Shown here: positions 24,301 to 36,712 of the stretch, piece by piece
Numbering within the stretch: position 1 is the stretch's first letter
Layout: every line of letters starts with the position of its first letter
Assembly (NCBI GenBank): GCA_958299035.1
Contig: CATQJL010000223.1
Coordinates: 71,965,006 to 72,029,005 of the forward strand
Direction: 5' to 3'
DNA from: Cylicocyclus nassatus
Lineage: Eukaryota > Nematoda > Chromadorea > Rhabditida > Strongylidae
Length of the DNA: 64,000 nt
Notes under the pieces: generated by a model
Databases searched by the model: none
Told to the model about the DNA's origin: nothing
What the model saw: only the letters and a program-made list of their open reading frames with translations
Translations under genes and position numbers: made by a program

Positions 24301-26190
24301 GTATTCCAAATATAACTCATTGTAAGCATATTTTAAATGTAAAAAAGATAGGACATTTTATAAATCCATTTAAGTTATACACACTATGCATGAGCAGTTT
24401 GCTAGCGTTGGATCTGAAGACTCCTGGCGAATTGCCATATTGCGCGAGTGATCGCGTGAAGTATGCCCGGCCCTCAAGCAGAGAAGAGCAGAGTGGACAA
24501 TATGAGCGCAATGGGGATGATGAGAGATTTCTTGCAAACAGACAAATATCACGATGAGGAAAAAAAGCCCAATGATTCATCAACACATAGTGTCAGTTTA
24601 GTGCTTACAGAAATACTGCGACTATTTTGTAAATATTGTTCGCAAGAACTGAAGATTGTACGGACGGGAAAGAGGGGGGGGGTATTTGAGTGGGTTGAGC
24701 AACAGAATCAAACATGTAACGCTAGTTGAGCAAAAGATTTAGAAAATTTTGCATCATTTGTCTTGTCGCTCCTATTTCCTAAAAAATAAATAAATTTTGA
24801 ACACATCTATATCTAAGTTAATCCCAGTCTCCGTTAATTCTATTCTCTGACAAATATTTTTCCAAATTTCCAATAATTCCAACGTAAAACCTTGTCTTCC
24901 GAGAAAATAGCCACAGGCTTCAAAGTTGCTGGATAGGGGAAGGAGATGCATTTTGAAAACTGAATTGGAATAAAATTTTGCTTTGCACTTGCTGCCATGA
25001 AAAAACTAAATCGTTTACAAAAACGGTTGTCGATGATGATGATGAAGCGATTTAGTGACATGCTGGGATGACTGGCTCATAAAACAACATGATAAAAAAA
25101 TCAAAAGGGCAGACGGTGTCAAAAAATTCATAACTCGTTTCATGACTGTACATTCTTGCAAACGAAACATGCATTTTGCAGAGAAAGCGCGCAGAAAATT
25201 TAGGGGACCAGTAACAACGTTGAAGGAGGGACTGAATCTCAGTTCTCTTGCGAAAATTTTACAAGGCTAATTCAAATTTCTAAAGATTTTGCAGCTATGA
25301 ACAAGTCACTTGCACTTTTTAACTCATAGAAGTAAGTTTTGAAATTTGCGTTGCTTGTATGAGCGCAGTGCCACCATTGCATTCTGAAGTGGAAGGTGGT
25401 CGACAGACGAAAATGGGGTGAAATTTGCTTTTCATTGGTATTTGATTACCTTTCTCCATTCAACGGAACTGTTCATGACATAGTCTCGCGCTTTGATAGC
25501 GCTCTTTGGTGATAAAACTCTACAGAAATGCGAAAACTGGCGAAATGAGTCAGCCCCATGCAGGGCGCAAATTCCAATCGCTTACAGTATTTTGAGCTCC
25601 CTTTCATTCCAAAAATGAAATTAGATATTAATAAGTTGAAATTGTATGGACGGAAATTTTCTTTGAAGACGAAATTTAAGCTTAGCACGGCAAAAAGTGT
25701 CAGTGAATAGCGAAAGACTAAAACTAAGTTTGGGAGATATGATAGATCTCGGCTAATTTCAACTAAGACAGAAAGCTGCGAACTCTTCTGTGGCTTATAT
25801 AGATATTTCATTTTTTTTTTCTGACAATGAGAGGTAGGATCAACGGAAGTGTAAGTGCCTCAAAAAATGCTGATTTTTGAAGAAACCCTGGCTTGAACGC
25901 AATAGTGCCAGATGCTCCTCTCAAATGTAGCTTGAAACGGCAATAATTGAAAATTTTGAGAGTTGTCAGAAATTTGAGCCGTGCAAATGGGTTTTCTTAA
26001 CTTTCTAAAATTAATTTATAAATCTTCCAGTTTTTGTGGACCTTTCACCCATGACCTCGCCCCACCCTAATACGAACAGCTTCAAACTGTTTATCGATTA
26101 GTTTTGCGAAAAAAATTATGGTCAACCTTTCGTTTCGATAAAACAAGTTTCATTGACCTATTTTCCCAAACTGCTGCTCATTTTATTTCA
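24300..26190. repeat. Tandem array unit 5, right part
   Basis: The CTTGCAAACAGACAAATATCACGATGAGGA anchor lies at 24532-24560. On the minus strand it reads PHRDICLFARNLSS, compare PHRDKCLFAK in unit 2 and HHRDVYLLGKNLS in unit 6. The second peptide module follows at about 25440-25580 and the ACAGAAAGCTGCGAA word at about 25772. The spacing of modules is the same as in units 1-3. Confidence 0.6.
25440..25620 (-). pseudogene. Array module with recurrent peptide (copy 5), possible exon relic
   Basis: The minus strand contains DSFRQFSHFCRVL, SPKSAIKARDYVMN, SSVEWRK and then a GTAATC donor. It shares 26 of 44 residues with the copy at 14747-15001. Upstream, relative to that copy, there is a 2-base loss that breaks the frame. 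The family is unidentified. Conservation of an uninterrupted core suggests past coding function. Confidence 0.4.
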
Positions 26191-26640
26191 TACTAATTAA
26201 TGTATTTCATTACACTGTGATACACATGCTCAGTTTGATCTAGAAAAATTAATGCTACTATTGAATCATTTGAAAGATACCAGATAGTAAGAAGTAAAAA
26301 AAGTAAGAATCTTTGCTTATTAACCGAACAGAAAAGAACAATGAAGAAAAACGTCACGGATCTTGCCCAGTTTTGGTTCAAATTTATTTTTGCTTTCTTT
26401 TTAATTTTAATTTAATTCAATTAAATTTCAAACCAGACCAATTTTAGTCCAAATTCATTCACTCAACATCATTGTAGAATATTGAATGAATCAAAGTGAA
26501 TCATTTGAAAACTACCAAATAGTAAAAGTAAAAAATAGTAAAAATCTTTGCTAATGAATCAAACAGAAAAGAAAAATGAGGAGAAATTATCAAGGATCTG
26601 ACTACCCTCATCACGTCATCAGGTCAAACAAACACTTTCC
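26190..26640. repeat. Local direct duplication, about 235-bp unit, two copies
   Basis: GAATCATTTGAAAGATACCAGATAGTA (about 26263) and GAATCATTTGAAAACTACCAAATAGTA (about 26498) start matching stretches that both run on to an AAGGATCTGAC/ACGGATCTTGC word. It is non-coding. Confidence 0.6.
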
Positions 26641-27396
26641 TGCTCCCAGGAAACTAGAAAAAAGAAAGTAAACGTTTCGAGACAGAAAGTGTTAAGGAGT
26701 TTAAAGTACTATCTCATCACGTGCAAGCGCTGTGATGGATGGATGCCGTTCCTAAACATTCTTTACTGAAAAGATTGAGCTGTTTAAAAGCGGTTTGACC
26801 AATGTTGACAGAAATACAAAGAGCATTTCGCATAGCTTTGACTCATGTGGGCTCTATAAAATTGAAACGAGGGCATTTGAAGCCGTTAAGGCCAGACTAC
26901 TCACAAACTCTTGAAAAGCAACAACTCTGTGAGATTAATATTGATGAAATGAAATAAGTTGATGCTAATGATGCATTGAATTACAAGAATTTTTTAGATT
27001 CTTACGCTTTGTATTATCATCATTGTGGATGACAAAAACGGCAGAAATGAAACAAAAACCTTAAAAGAGGAAAATACGATTGAATGGAAGAATGAAATAA
27101 CTTTGGGCACAAACTCAGTGAGCTTTATTGAAGATTATAGAAGAGATTTCTAGCAGCGTAATGATCTACATATTTTGCGTAGATTGACAGAGTCGAATCG
27201 GAAAACTCAAAGTTTATCAGCCAAACCCCCAACTGGTTTAGATCTCAATCTCAAGCTCACCTGAAGCAGAAAGACGCGAACTTTTTTTGACACTGCAGAA
27301 TGTTACGCCAGAGCTTAAATAGCTGATCATCTAGTCGAAGAAAATAAATGAACACTGAATTTTTGCTAAGTTCTCTGGTTGAAGCAGTTCTGAGAA
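26641..27396. repeat. Array module (end of unit 5)
   Basis: The GTTTAAAAGCGGTTTGACCAATGTTGACAGA stretch near 26785 and the following TTTGACTCATGTGGGCTCT match the module at 16920-16990. No gene is seen. Confidence 0.45.
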
Positions 27397-27849
27397 GGGA
27401 AGGTATATGACTCGCAGTAGAGTTTCCCTATGAGATGTATATCATTCGAAAGTTCTTTGATTGCTGATTTCAAAACAATCTTCCTTATCTGCTTATTGGT
27501 TTACTGAACAAAGTTGCAGGCAATTTTCCGCCTCCAGTTTGCATGGTCAAGTACTGTGTAAATAATCTGAATTCGTAATAAATGCGAATTTGGTCCAAAG
27601 TTGGACGCCCAAATGTGTGAGATATATTTATTGTACATAACAAATTGATGGAAATAGTTTTGAGCTACTTTGCTGCCTCAGTCCTGCAAAAAGCAACCAA
27701 AATCAGTACCATTTGAAGCCAAACAAATGCCTGTAACTTTGTTCAATAAACCGATAAGCAGTTAAGGAGTATTGAAATCAGCACGCAAAGACCTCTCGAA
27801 TGATATGCATCTTTTAGGGGAACTCTACTGCGAGTCATATACCTTCCCT
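27397..27849. mobile_element. Foldback MITE, about 450 bp
   Basis: The inverted arms of about 130 bp start GGGAAGGTATATGACTCGCAGTAGAGTT and recur inverted to 27849. The centre holds an additional GCGAATTTGG...CCAAAT word. Target duplication is not clear and no coding is seen. Confidence 0.6.
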
Positions 27850-28439
27850 GTTGAGTTACCCATGAAATTCCTCCTGTTTTTCCGCTTACGATTTGCTCGA
27901 CATCTGCCACCCCTGAGGCTGAGCTTTATAGCTCAAGCCATTGAACTGGGCAAAAACTAAAGGTCACCAGAGAACAGCTTTTTTGGACTATGTTGGACAA
28001 CAGCAGCAGCAACGTATGATGAAATCTTCGCTCAATAAATGGATATTTTGCTTCACAAAAATGAATATTGTTATTATTCTTGTTTTCGAGAACATAATGC
28101 GAAGAAGTTAATTTGAATCATGTCTTATCAGCGCGACGCATGACACTAGTGGAGGAGAAATGGTGTTAAACTTCCATTTAGACGAGTTGAGTAGAAGGAA
28201 AGAAAGTAGACTGTAAATTGTACAGCAGCTTCATGCAGTACCAACCCATTTACCCTGGAAATAATACGACAAGCTAGGTAAGGCTCTTTCCTCTTTCTTC
28301 TAATACAAAGCATTTGCCAGATTTCTTTTCTCATAAAGGCAAGTTTGAGGAATGAATTCGCAAAAAGTAGCAAGGACACAAACTATTAGAGTACGAATAT
28401 GACAGAAACTTTGTACAAGTTTTGATTGTTATCAATGAA

Positions 28440-31400
28440 AATAATTCACAATGTGATGCATAAATGCGAAAAAATGACACACGGAATGTGTTATTGTTCC
28501 GTAATAATTTAAACATTTGCTACGTTATCAAACATTTTATTTATTACAAACTAGCTAATGTCACACCATCAATGCCTCTGAGACCTAGTTATTTGTTCCC
28601 AACCGGTAAATCCTAAACAGGTACTAAAAGTGTCGTCGCCCAGTCTAGATAGAATATATAGACTGAAAAACCGAGTAAAAATTTTAGCCTTTCACTCGAG
28701 ACTTGAAGCAGGTTAGCCAGAGACACGAGTGGTTTATTGCTTTTTAGAAACGATTCAGGAGGGGTATAATTCTTTCATTATAAAAAACAATTCATATAGG
28801 TTCTGCAAGAAAATTAGGCACAGCTGTGGCCCACACAAAGGTATATACTCGCGATAATTGAAAAGAGCAGGAAGCTTACTCATAACTTTGTAAATTTAGC
28901 TTTTCATGGTTTAAACTCGCTTTGTGTACTTTTCAAAAAAGCACCGAAAAGTCAATTCAGCATTGTGCTGCATAAGCGCGATAGAAAAACTTCCATATAC
29001 TTTGCGTTTTAATCTACACATAGTGAAAACATGATTCACTAGCCACATCTGCCAAGCCTTTTTTGCACCAGACGAAGGGTACGGTTTGCTTTTGATATTA
29101 TAAAGCTTGTCACAGCATCAATACAACACATTTGCTAGACGAGCGAAGTTAAAGGAAAGAAAAACATTGCATTCAAGTAAAACGATCACATCTTACTACC
29201 AAATAAGATGCTAGCCCGCTATTTTGCAAAATTTAGATTGGTAAAAGAAATGTTTAAAACCAATGCTATAACAAAAGTTTTATTGAAAGACGGTAGCGAG
29301 ATATTGTATCTACCGTATGGGGTGTCCCAACGAAAAATTTTGGAGTAGTAAATGAGCGATTAGCAGACCAAGCAGAGCAGAGAATGACAAAGTGAACAAT
29401 ACCGAGCACAATGGGATTATGAGAGATTTTTTCCTAACAGATAAACGTCACGATGATGAAGAAAATTCCCTGATTCATCGGCAAATTGTGTTACTTTACT
29501 CTTCGTGAGTACTGAAGCACTGCAAGTATTATATACAGTACATTTTGCGGGTTTGGAATTGAATGTATTGAATGAAGGTGTGCGAGGGGGAGGAAAGAGA
29601 GGGTGGGAGGATTGAAAAAGTGAACTGAGCAACAAGATCGAGTAAGCAACAAAGTGCCAATAGTAAAGCTAGCGAATTGAAAGTTGTTGTGGGGGCATCA
29701 AGACGCCTAGAATAAGGAAAATATAATTGAAAATATGGATGGCTTATGTTTGACACTCACTGCTTGAATTAACGAGGCCTTTGCTCTACCTTTCAGAACT
29801 AGCTCTTTGCACGCTTGCCGAACCCTATTTATAGCAGTCGTAATGGTGAGTAAAGGTTGAAAGTCACTGAAGAACAGCAATTTGGACGACGTTGCACAAC
29901 AGCATCCACGGCTATGAATAAATCTTGTCTCAAGACTTGTTTTAGTAAATAATTCTTTACACATGCACGAGGCGATACATTTGAAAATGCATAAGGTCTG
30001 TTGAATCTATGTCAAAATGGAAATTTCAGACATATTCCAAGGCAATTATCGACGTTAAAATTGAAACTATATCAGCAGATTGACGCACGACGGAGATGGA
30101 GAAGAAGACGAACAAGTCCTGCTTGCTATCCAGATTCTGGACCATAAAAATAATATTTAATCAGATTCTGAACCCTAACGGAAAAAGGAAAAATCATGAT
30201 TTGTAATGAAATATGACAGTCGTAAAATTTACTTTAAGATAAAAAAACAAATTTAGTGAAACCTAACCCTCCTTTTCCTCTACAAAAGATGGTTTTTCCC
30301 ATGAAAGTAAGTTTCAGGCGTGAATGGGAGGAGCGAGCTATAATCATGCAAGTATTGAATGGTGTTCAAAGTAATTCTCTTCATTTACAACGGCTGAACT
30401 TGCAATAAGATATCCAAGGCGTTCAAAAAATTCTCTGAGACAGCAATTTCTCGTTTCGCATCTTTTTTGGGTCAAAAAAATTCTGCAAATGTTACTTCCA
30501 CCATACTACATACATTTACAATGAACAGCTTGGCTACCCATGTGAAGAAAAACGGATAGTTGGTGAAATGAAACAACTGGAGCATGTTGAAGAGATAATC
30601 AAACGTTTGACAGAAGAAAAATCAACAGAAAACTGGAGCAGAAGTTCGCGACTTGACCACTTTTAGAACCAAGTGATCTACAGTACATATTCTTCTCCGC
30701 CTCTTTTTCCTAACGGGAAGCTACCTAACTCAGCTTCACCTCTTGGCGGACATATATATTCTTATTGGCTTGAAAGTGATGTCAAATATGTTATTCCTAG
30801 CTGCCGCACATTATTCCGAAGCGAATTATGGGCTTTTTCCTGCTCAAAATTGGCGTTCTCATCGACTCACAGTCATCACGACATCATCATCTAAGTGCTA
30901 ATACACTTGCGTTAAGCTTCTTTTTAGGGAAAAAAGATTGGAATTTGGTTATTTCGATATCTCAGCATCTTTTTCTTGCTTTTATGTACAGGCAGCCTTT
31001 CCATATTCACTAGTAAGGCATTTATTATAGAATGGTGCGCGGCAGCTAGGAATAGCATACTTGGAATCAGCGTTCGAAGCTAACTCAGAATATATATGTC
31101 TTTCGCGAAAGGTGGAGCTAAGTTAGGTAGCTTCACAAGCTGAATAATCGTATTTCTTTCGTACAAACAAAGAGTACAATTGAAGGTTAGTAAGCCAGGA
31201 TAATAAGCTATTTTGACTTGTGTTAGCAAAGTGTTCTCCAGTCTTACAACATCTCAAGATTTGAGAGAGTGATCGTTTTCTATTGTATAGCGAATGTCAG
31301 AAATATGGCGTTTGTCAAAAACTTCAGGGGAGTAGCCTGAATTACTCTTCGTGATAGTGAAAACTGGTCTCTTTGACCCAACCATAAAAATACAGCAATA

Positions 31401-31600
31401 ACACGAACTCCAGAATTGGCGCCCTGCTGATAAAACCCTACAGAAATGCGAAAATGATTAAAGTGACTCAGACCACAGTATAACATTTACGATCGTTTCG
31501 TCTTTCTCTTGCTTTCGTTCGCCGAATAACATGATGCGAATAAAATGCATTCAAACTAAGTGACATCTTCCGTTTCAAGGCATTGAAGCGAAAAATAACA
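28440..31600. repeat. Tandem array unit 6
   Basis: Modules in order are CACGGAATGTGTTATTG (28480), ACATGATTCACTAGCCA (29031), CTAACAGATAAACGTCACGATGATGA (29434) and CAGAAATGCGAAAATGATTAAAGTGACTCA (31440). The last 400 bp (31190-31600) align well with 47530-47934. The peptide module reads SESL, stop, then SFSHFCRVLS on the minus strand, so this copy carries a nonsense change. Confidence 0.6.
30717..31135. mobile_element. Foldback MITE inside array unit 6
   Basis: The arms of about 100 bp, GAAGCTACCTAACTCAGCT...CCTAGCTGCCGC, are repeated inverted at 31034-31135. The element-internal ORFs have no coding support. Confidence 0.55.
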
Positions 31601-31652
31601 TTTCAATGTTTCTCAGCAAATTTTGAGAAAAATATGAAATTTCATAATTAAA

Positions 31653-31904
31653 GTATCGTTCATTCGTTGACCGTACGGACTGCCGACCGCGTGGCGACTG
31701 CGACGCGTGCCTTCTAAACTTGCGAAGAAGTGACAAGTTGGACCGTGGCTTAAGATGAGAAGAATTCTTTGTTTCTTTTCTACATTATAAAGATGAGAAG
31801 AATCCTCTGTTTTCTTTCTATTCATCTTTTCTACGAAAACATCATGCACGCGCAGCGGTCGCCGCGCGGTCAGCAGTCGTTACGGTCAACGAATAAACGA
31901 TACA
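31653..31904. mobile_element. Foldback MITE with GC-rich arms, about 250 bp
   Basis: The arms of about 55 bp begin GTATCGTTCATTCGTTGACCGTA and recur inverted near 31845-31904. Between them a 43-bp stretch starting AAGATGAGAAGAAT is tandemly duplicated (about 31750 and 31791). Superfamily unknown. Confidence 0.6.
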
Positions 31905-32990
31905 TACATGTCACGATTCGTTTGAAAATGCTTGGGTGCGATATGTACAACCCCCATCTTCGTCCACTTGCCCCTACAAAAGCAAAAGAAAAGTAAACAG
32001 GAGCAACTTTTGAAGTGCTTCCGTAGATATTTTGCACCACTTTTCTCTGAATAATCAAGTGTTTTTTGGATTCTACAGGCATTGCGAATTAAAATCATGA
32101 GCAAACGGTATCTCAAGAATCAGCCATTTTAGCAAAAATTAACTTGAAAAAGTGTGAAAGTGTCTATTCTCGTTCTGCCAGCCTTTCCCTCGCCCCCCCC
32201 CCTCCGCACTTCTTATAAAAATTTACCCACCGCTGTTGTTCAACAGTAGATATTCGAATCAGCGAACGCCTAATCAATTTCAAGTAAGAATGTGGATGAG
32301 AGGGTTTGAGCCAAAACTCCTCGAATCATGTTGATTCAAAGATCTTGCCTATTTACACAACGGAAAACACATTTCAATTTTTGTGAAATATGCGGTGAAG
32401 GAATCTGATCTAATCCACATCTCCAAGAATGAACGGAATGCAACAAGGAGAATATTCTTCTGACATAGTGCACGTTTCTTTTTCCTTTTTGTTAAAAGTC
32501 GAGAGCTTCGTGTCTTTTATCTACTTCTTATTTTATTCAACTTTTGCCTTGACGATGAGACTAGCTGGCCTCGTGTCTCTTTTGATTTTTTTCTTTGGTG
32601 TTCTTCCTCTTTGATGCACCTCGTGTGTACTTCTCAATAAATAAACAAATAAAAACGTTCCAAAGAAGCTAAGAGCAAATGAGTTCAGCCACTTTGGAAA
32701 CTAGAGAAAATCTCTAGGAAAATTGAATCGCATAGTATTTTTTATTAACCTTTTTTTAATGAATCTATAGTATCTTTTCGGTGCTTTAGCTATGTTTTTA
32801 AACTGCTAAAAAAGTTCGAGGGTTTTAGAACACACGGAAGGAGCAGAAGTGAGTAAGGATCGATACTAGAAATTTGATCGATGTAGCTCTGAATTTTGTT
32901 TGAAAAACAGAGGCACTTTTTTCTTTCATTTTATTCTCTTTTCGCCAACGTTACTTGTTCTTCAATTTTTTCAAGGAAAAGGTGACTTAT
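31905..32990. other. Intergenic stretch with AATAAA signals
   Basis: No supported gene. At 32556 an ATG opens MRLAGLVSLLIFFFGVLPL, which looks like a bare signal peptide but ends in a stop at once. AATAAA words follow at about 32636-32650. I would not annotate a gene on this alone. Confidence 0.35.
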
Positions 32991-33074
32991 TGTTACTCAT
33001 TCTTTCATAGTTCAATCGATTTCTTCAGGTTTGCGCGTGCTAGGCGAAGCCACTGCGCGAGTTGGGCAATTATA

Positions 33075-33431
33075 GGGAACGGCCATAGGTTGTCGGTGTT
33101 GTCGATGTTGTCGATGTTGTCGATGTTGTCGGTGTTGTCGGTGTCGTCGGGGTTGTCGGGGTTGCCGAGGTTGCCGGTCGTTGTAGGACCTCATGATAGC
33201 CTCCACTTTTCGCGCGCTCTCTAAACTGTTTCTGAGTCCGACAACTCCGACAACACCGACAACATCGACAACACCGACAACACTGACAACACCGACAACA
33301 TCGACAACACCGACGACATCGCCAACACCGACAACATTGACAACACCGACAACATCGACAACACCGACAACATCGCCAACACCGACAACACTGACAACAC
33401 CGACAACATCGACAACCTATGGCCGTTCCCA
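33075..33431. mobile_element. Foldback element built of 9-bp minisatellite repeats, TA duplication
   Basis: The ends are GGGAACGGCCATAGGTTGTCGG and its inverse. The left arm is about ten copies of TGTTGTCGA-like units and the right arm about twenty copies of CGACAACAC-like units, so the element is one giant imperfect hairpin with a short non-repeat centre (about 33180-33235). The opposite arm of the surrounding inverted repeat (about 42563) lacks it and has a single TA there, which gives an empty site. Long Thr-Pro, Cys-Arg or Leu-Ser-Val frames across it come from the repeats and are not proteins. Confidence 0.8.
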
Positions 33432-33852
33432 TACAGTTGAGGACCCCGCATCTGTTAGACGTCGAAATCTTATAGATCCTGTTTTGAACGGTGCCTTTGA
33501 GCCGGATTGTCACGCGCAAACGGAGGGATAGGCGCGCAAAGGCGGAGACGCGAGTTTTTCAACAGACGTGTGTTGAACTCTCGCTTAACACTGCTTTATG
33601 CCTCCTTCAAGCCAAGCATGTGCTTTGGTACAACCTCAAACATGCCTCTAACTGAACCAACCTTTCTGATACTTCATGTGTGTTGAGGTCATCCAACTTT
33701 ATTAGTCTTTCCGTATTATCAGCACTACAGCTACAGGGTGAGGCAAATGAGAGCCTGATATTTTTTCATATAAAGGGTAGGGGGAGAGACTTTGAATTAT
33801 TTTTGATGTCATCGTAAGTTCGGACTCCCCAAATATTCTTTTATGCTAATTA

Positions 33853-34557
33853 TTAGGTTGGTGCAAAAGTTCTTTCGCACCATATTCAAAAATTTATAAC
33901 TCGTTGATTTTTCAACGGGTTTGTACGATCAAAATTTTGCTTAAGAGAGGAACTATGCTCTTTGCATCTGTGCCTGAATTGTTCGTTAATGTTCACAAAT
34001 GAAGGGGATAGAAGCTCAAAACCAAAATCACTTAAAATTTGAATATTTCGTGTAGGGTCATAAAAAAATCGGAAACTTGCAACAAAAATAGGAGCAGTTA
34101 GCATTGTAGGTTCTTTCACCAGCTCTTTTCGACGATGGAAAGTTTGCGCTGATTGAGCGTCTGTATGAAAAGCTATGATTTCCCTGAAAAATGCCAAAAT
34201 AAATCAAATTCGCCCTTTTGTATTGCTTGCTCGAAAATCGTAACTTTCCATAGAGACGCTCAATCGGCACAAACTTTACACTGTTAGAAAGAGCTGGTGA
34301 AATAACCTACAGTACCGACTGCTCCGATTTTTGTTGCAAGTTTCCGATTTTTTATGACCCCACACGAAAAATTCAAATTTTAAGTGATTTTGGTTTTGAG
34401 CTTCCATCTCCTTCATTTGTGAACATTAACGAACAAATACAGATGCAAAGAGCAGAGTTCCTCTTCTAAGCAAAATTTTGATCGTACAAATTCGTCGAGA
34501 AGTCAACGAGTTATGAATTTTTGAATTTGGTGCAGAAAAACTTTTGCACCAACCTAG
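33853..34557. mobile_element. Mariner-type foldback MITE, about 705 bp
   Basis: The ends are TTAGGTTGGTGCAAAAG and the inverse of CTAGGTTGGTGCAAAAG, with TA on both sides (33851-33852 and 34558-34559). The arms of about 330 bp meet near 34200, leaving almost no spacer. The sequence just right of it continues the foldback at 34560-35600, whose opposite arm (about 35594) has the uninterrupted TA site. No transposase. Confidence 0.85.
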
Positions 34558-35603
34558 TATATGGATTTGCTTCTTACACTCTCAAGTAAAACCCTCCAAA
34601 ACTGGACTGTTAGCTTTATCCCCATCGAAGATATGCTTTCTGGAACGAAGGAGCGTTGGGTGCAATGCACGAGGGCAGAATGGCTGACCAGCAGATTGCG
34701 CGGGTTACCCAAATTTCACAGTCGACATCTTTTTCCACCTCGCGTCAATTCCAGGATATGAACAGCACCCAGGACACCCAGCGCGAAGTTCATGAAGTTC
34801 TTACTTGTGAATCTCGAAATCTAGCGAATTCTCGACACCTTCGCAAGCACCAACGCTCGTCCCGGCAGAAGCTGAGGAAGCGCGCCTCTCTTGTTGGATG
34901 ATTGGGAGCATCCACTACCCGGGTGATAACATCACTCACAGCCTTCTGACAAACCCCCGAAACAGTCAGCTATGACAGTTTGATGACTGTTCGTGGTCAT
35001 GTAGCGGAGAATGATGAGGACCTGGAGCGAAAACAGAGTAGTTACAGTAGATCTGCCCAAACCTGGTCCTCTCTGCTGATCTCCCAAGGCTTCAGCCCTG
35101 AACCGGCAGCAGTGGTTCGGGCATCGTCACGATCTTTTTTATATCTTCTCTGCGAAACAAATCTATACTACGAGTAGAAGATACGATCGTTCTGTTGGAA
35201 CACAGAGGATGGATGGATGCGTTGATAACGGACGTTGCTCTGACGTTGAAGAAGAGCGAAGCCATCAAACAAATTATTCAGATGTTGATTCTGTTCTTAA
35301 CATAGAAGAGGACCATCATTGGCATTTCTTTTTTTGCAAAGTCTTCACAAGTAGAACTTCACGAACTTCACGCGACACTCCTGGGTGCCGTTCACCTAGA
35401 AACGATGCGAGGTGGAAAAGATGCTGACCGTGAAATTTGGTAACCCGCGCAATCTGCTGGTCGGCCATTCTGCCCTTGTGCATCTTCGCACCCAACGCTC
35501 GCTTCGTTCCAGAAAGCATATCTTCGATGGGGATAAAGCTACAGTCCAGTTTTGGATGGTTTTTACTTCAAAGTGTAAGAAGCAAATCCATATAATTAAC
35601 ATC
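34558..35603. mobile_element. Foldback element with coding-like arms
   Basis: The left arm (34560-34815) and right arm (35330-35603) are inverted copies, including ATATGGATTTGCTTCTTACACT and GACCAGCAGATTGCGCGGGTTACC. Frames in the arms (for example DMLSGTK and ADQQIARVT) look protein-like. Minus-strand sequence beyond the right arm (35640-35830), with FVYGRGDTILFVSRDAKGQL, may be part of the same degraded gene. The family was not recognised. Confidence 0.5.
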
Positions 35604-35829
35604 ATACTCTCTATAAAGCGCAAGCACCCCCATGTGACTCATCGTGGATGTTTGTAACCAGCAGTGATCTTTGATGCATTGCCACTGCAGTCGTGTTCTC
35701 GTAAATGAGCTACGCACAGTGCACTAAGTACAGCTGCCCTTTCGCATCACGACTTACGAAGAGGATGGTGTCACCGCGACCATATACGAAAGTCTTGGTT
35801 TTTGATATGTTTACGGTTTATCCAACTAA

Positions 35830-36712
35830 GTGCAGTCTATGAAACACTGGCAACGCTGTAGGTGGTAAGACGGATCAGTTCAGTTTCGTCAGTCATCACT
35901 ATTTTACTTCAATGAATACAAGAGATTTTGATATTAACAGCAAACACGTAGGATCCTGAGTTTGTAAACTACATTCCCTAATACCATGTTGTCATCATAT
36001 GTTTCTCTTTATGCGAGAAAAGGGAAAAATGTTATTTCTCTTTTGTCGTAAACCTAATTTATACGAATCATCATACTCTATACAACCCATGCAGCAAAGT
36101 ACAACACTGACGTCGAAGGCATCTTTCTTTTGGTAGTTTTCACAAAATCAAGCATAAAATCTTTGCTTCCCGCCGCAGTTCGCGTATGATAGAATCTGTA
36201 ATTGCTTGCATGAGACAACCATCATTAACTTTTGTTTAGTATTCTTGAACCCTAAAACTGAAAAGTTTCAGACCTTCTGAAGCTTTTCAGGTTTACGGCT
36301 CAAGAAACTTTGTTCTGTCTGCATATAGTGGACATCTCAGAACTTTTTGAATTTTCCAGTACGGAGAGGAAGGTACTATCGGGTCGTAATTCGCGTAGGC
36401 TGCAAATGATTACATAGAGTTTCTTTAGCTGCTTAGTGCTGAACTATTCGGAAAAGGCCAAATTTCTGAACATCACCTCAAAAAGATTATGAGCGCGATC
36501 TAGAATGTGAGTGCATACGACTGAAGTAATATTTTTGGGCATGCGCTAATCTGTTCTTGAATTCTCAACTGTGGATAGGATAAGTTAATGGTTGTTGCAA
36601 GTTAGCATCACTAATAAGAACGGCCATGCGAATACGGGAATATAATTCTGGGAAATTCTATTGTAATTTTGAAAGTAGTAAATTTTCGATTATTCGTTTA
36701 TCGATAAGAGAT
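35830..36712. other. Stretch inside the large inverted repeat, no gene seen
   Basis: AT-rich sequence without an open frame of interest, delimited transposon end or RNA. It has no counterpart in the opposite arm, so it may be an insertion too old to delimit. Confidence 0.35.

Noticed and set aside
33070..33531. Long open frames rich in Cys-Arg, Thr-Pro or Leu-Ser-Val in several frames
   Set aside because: They arise from the 9-bp minisatellite, whose unit is a multiple of three, and all frames on both strands stay open.
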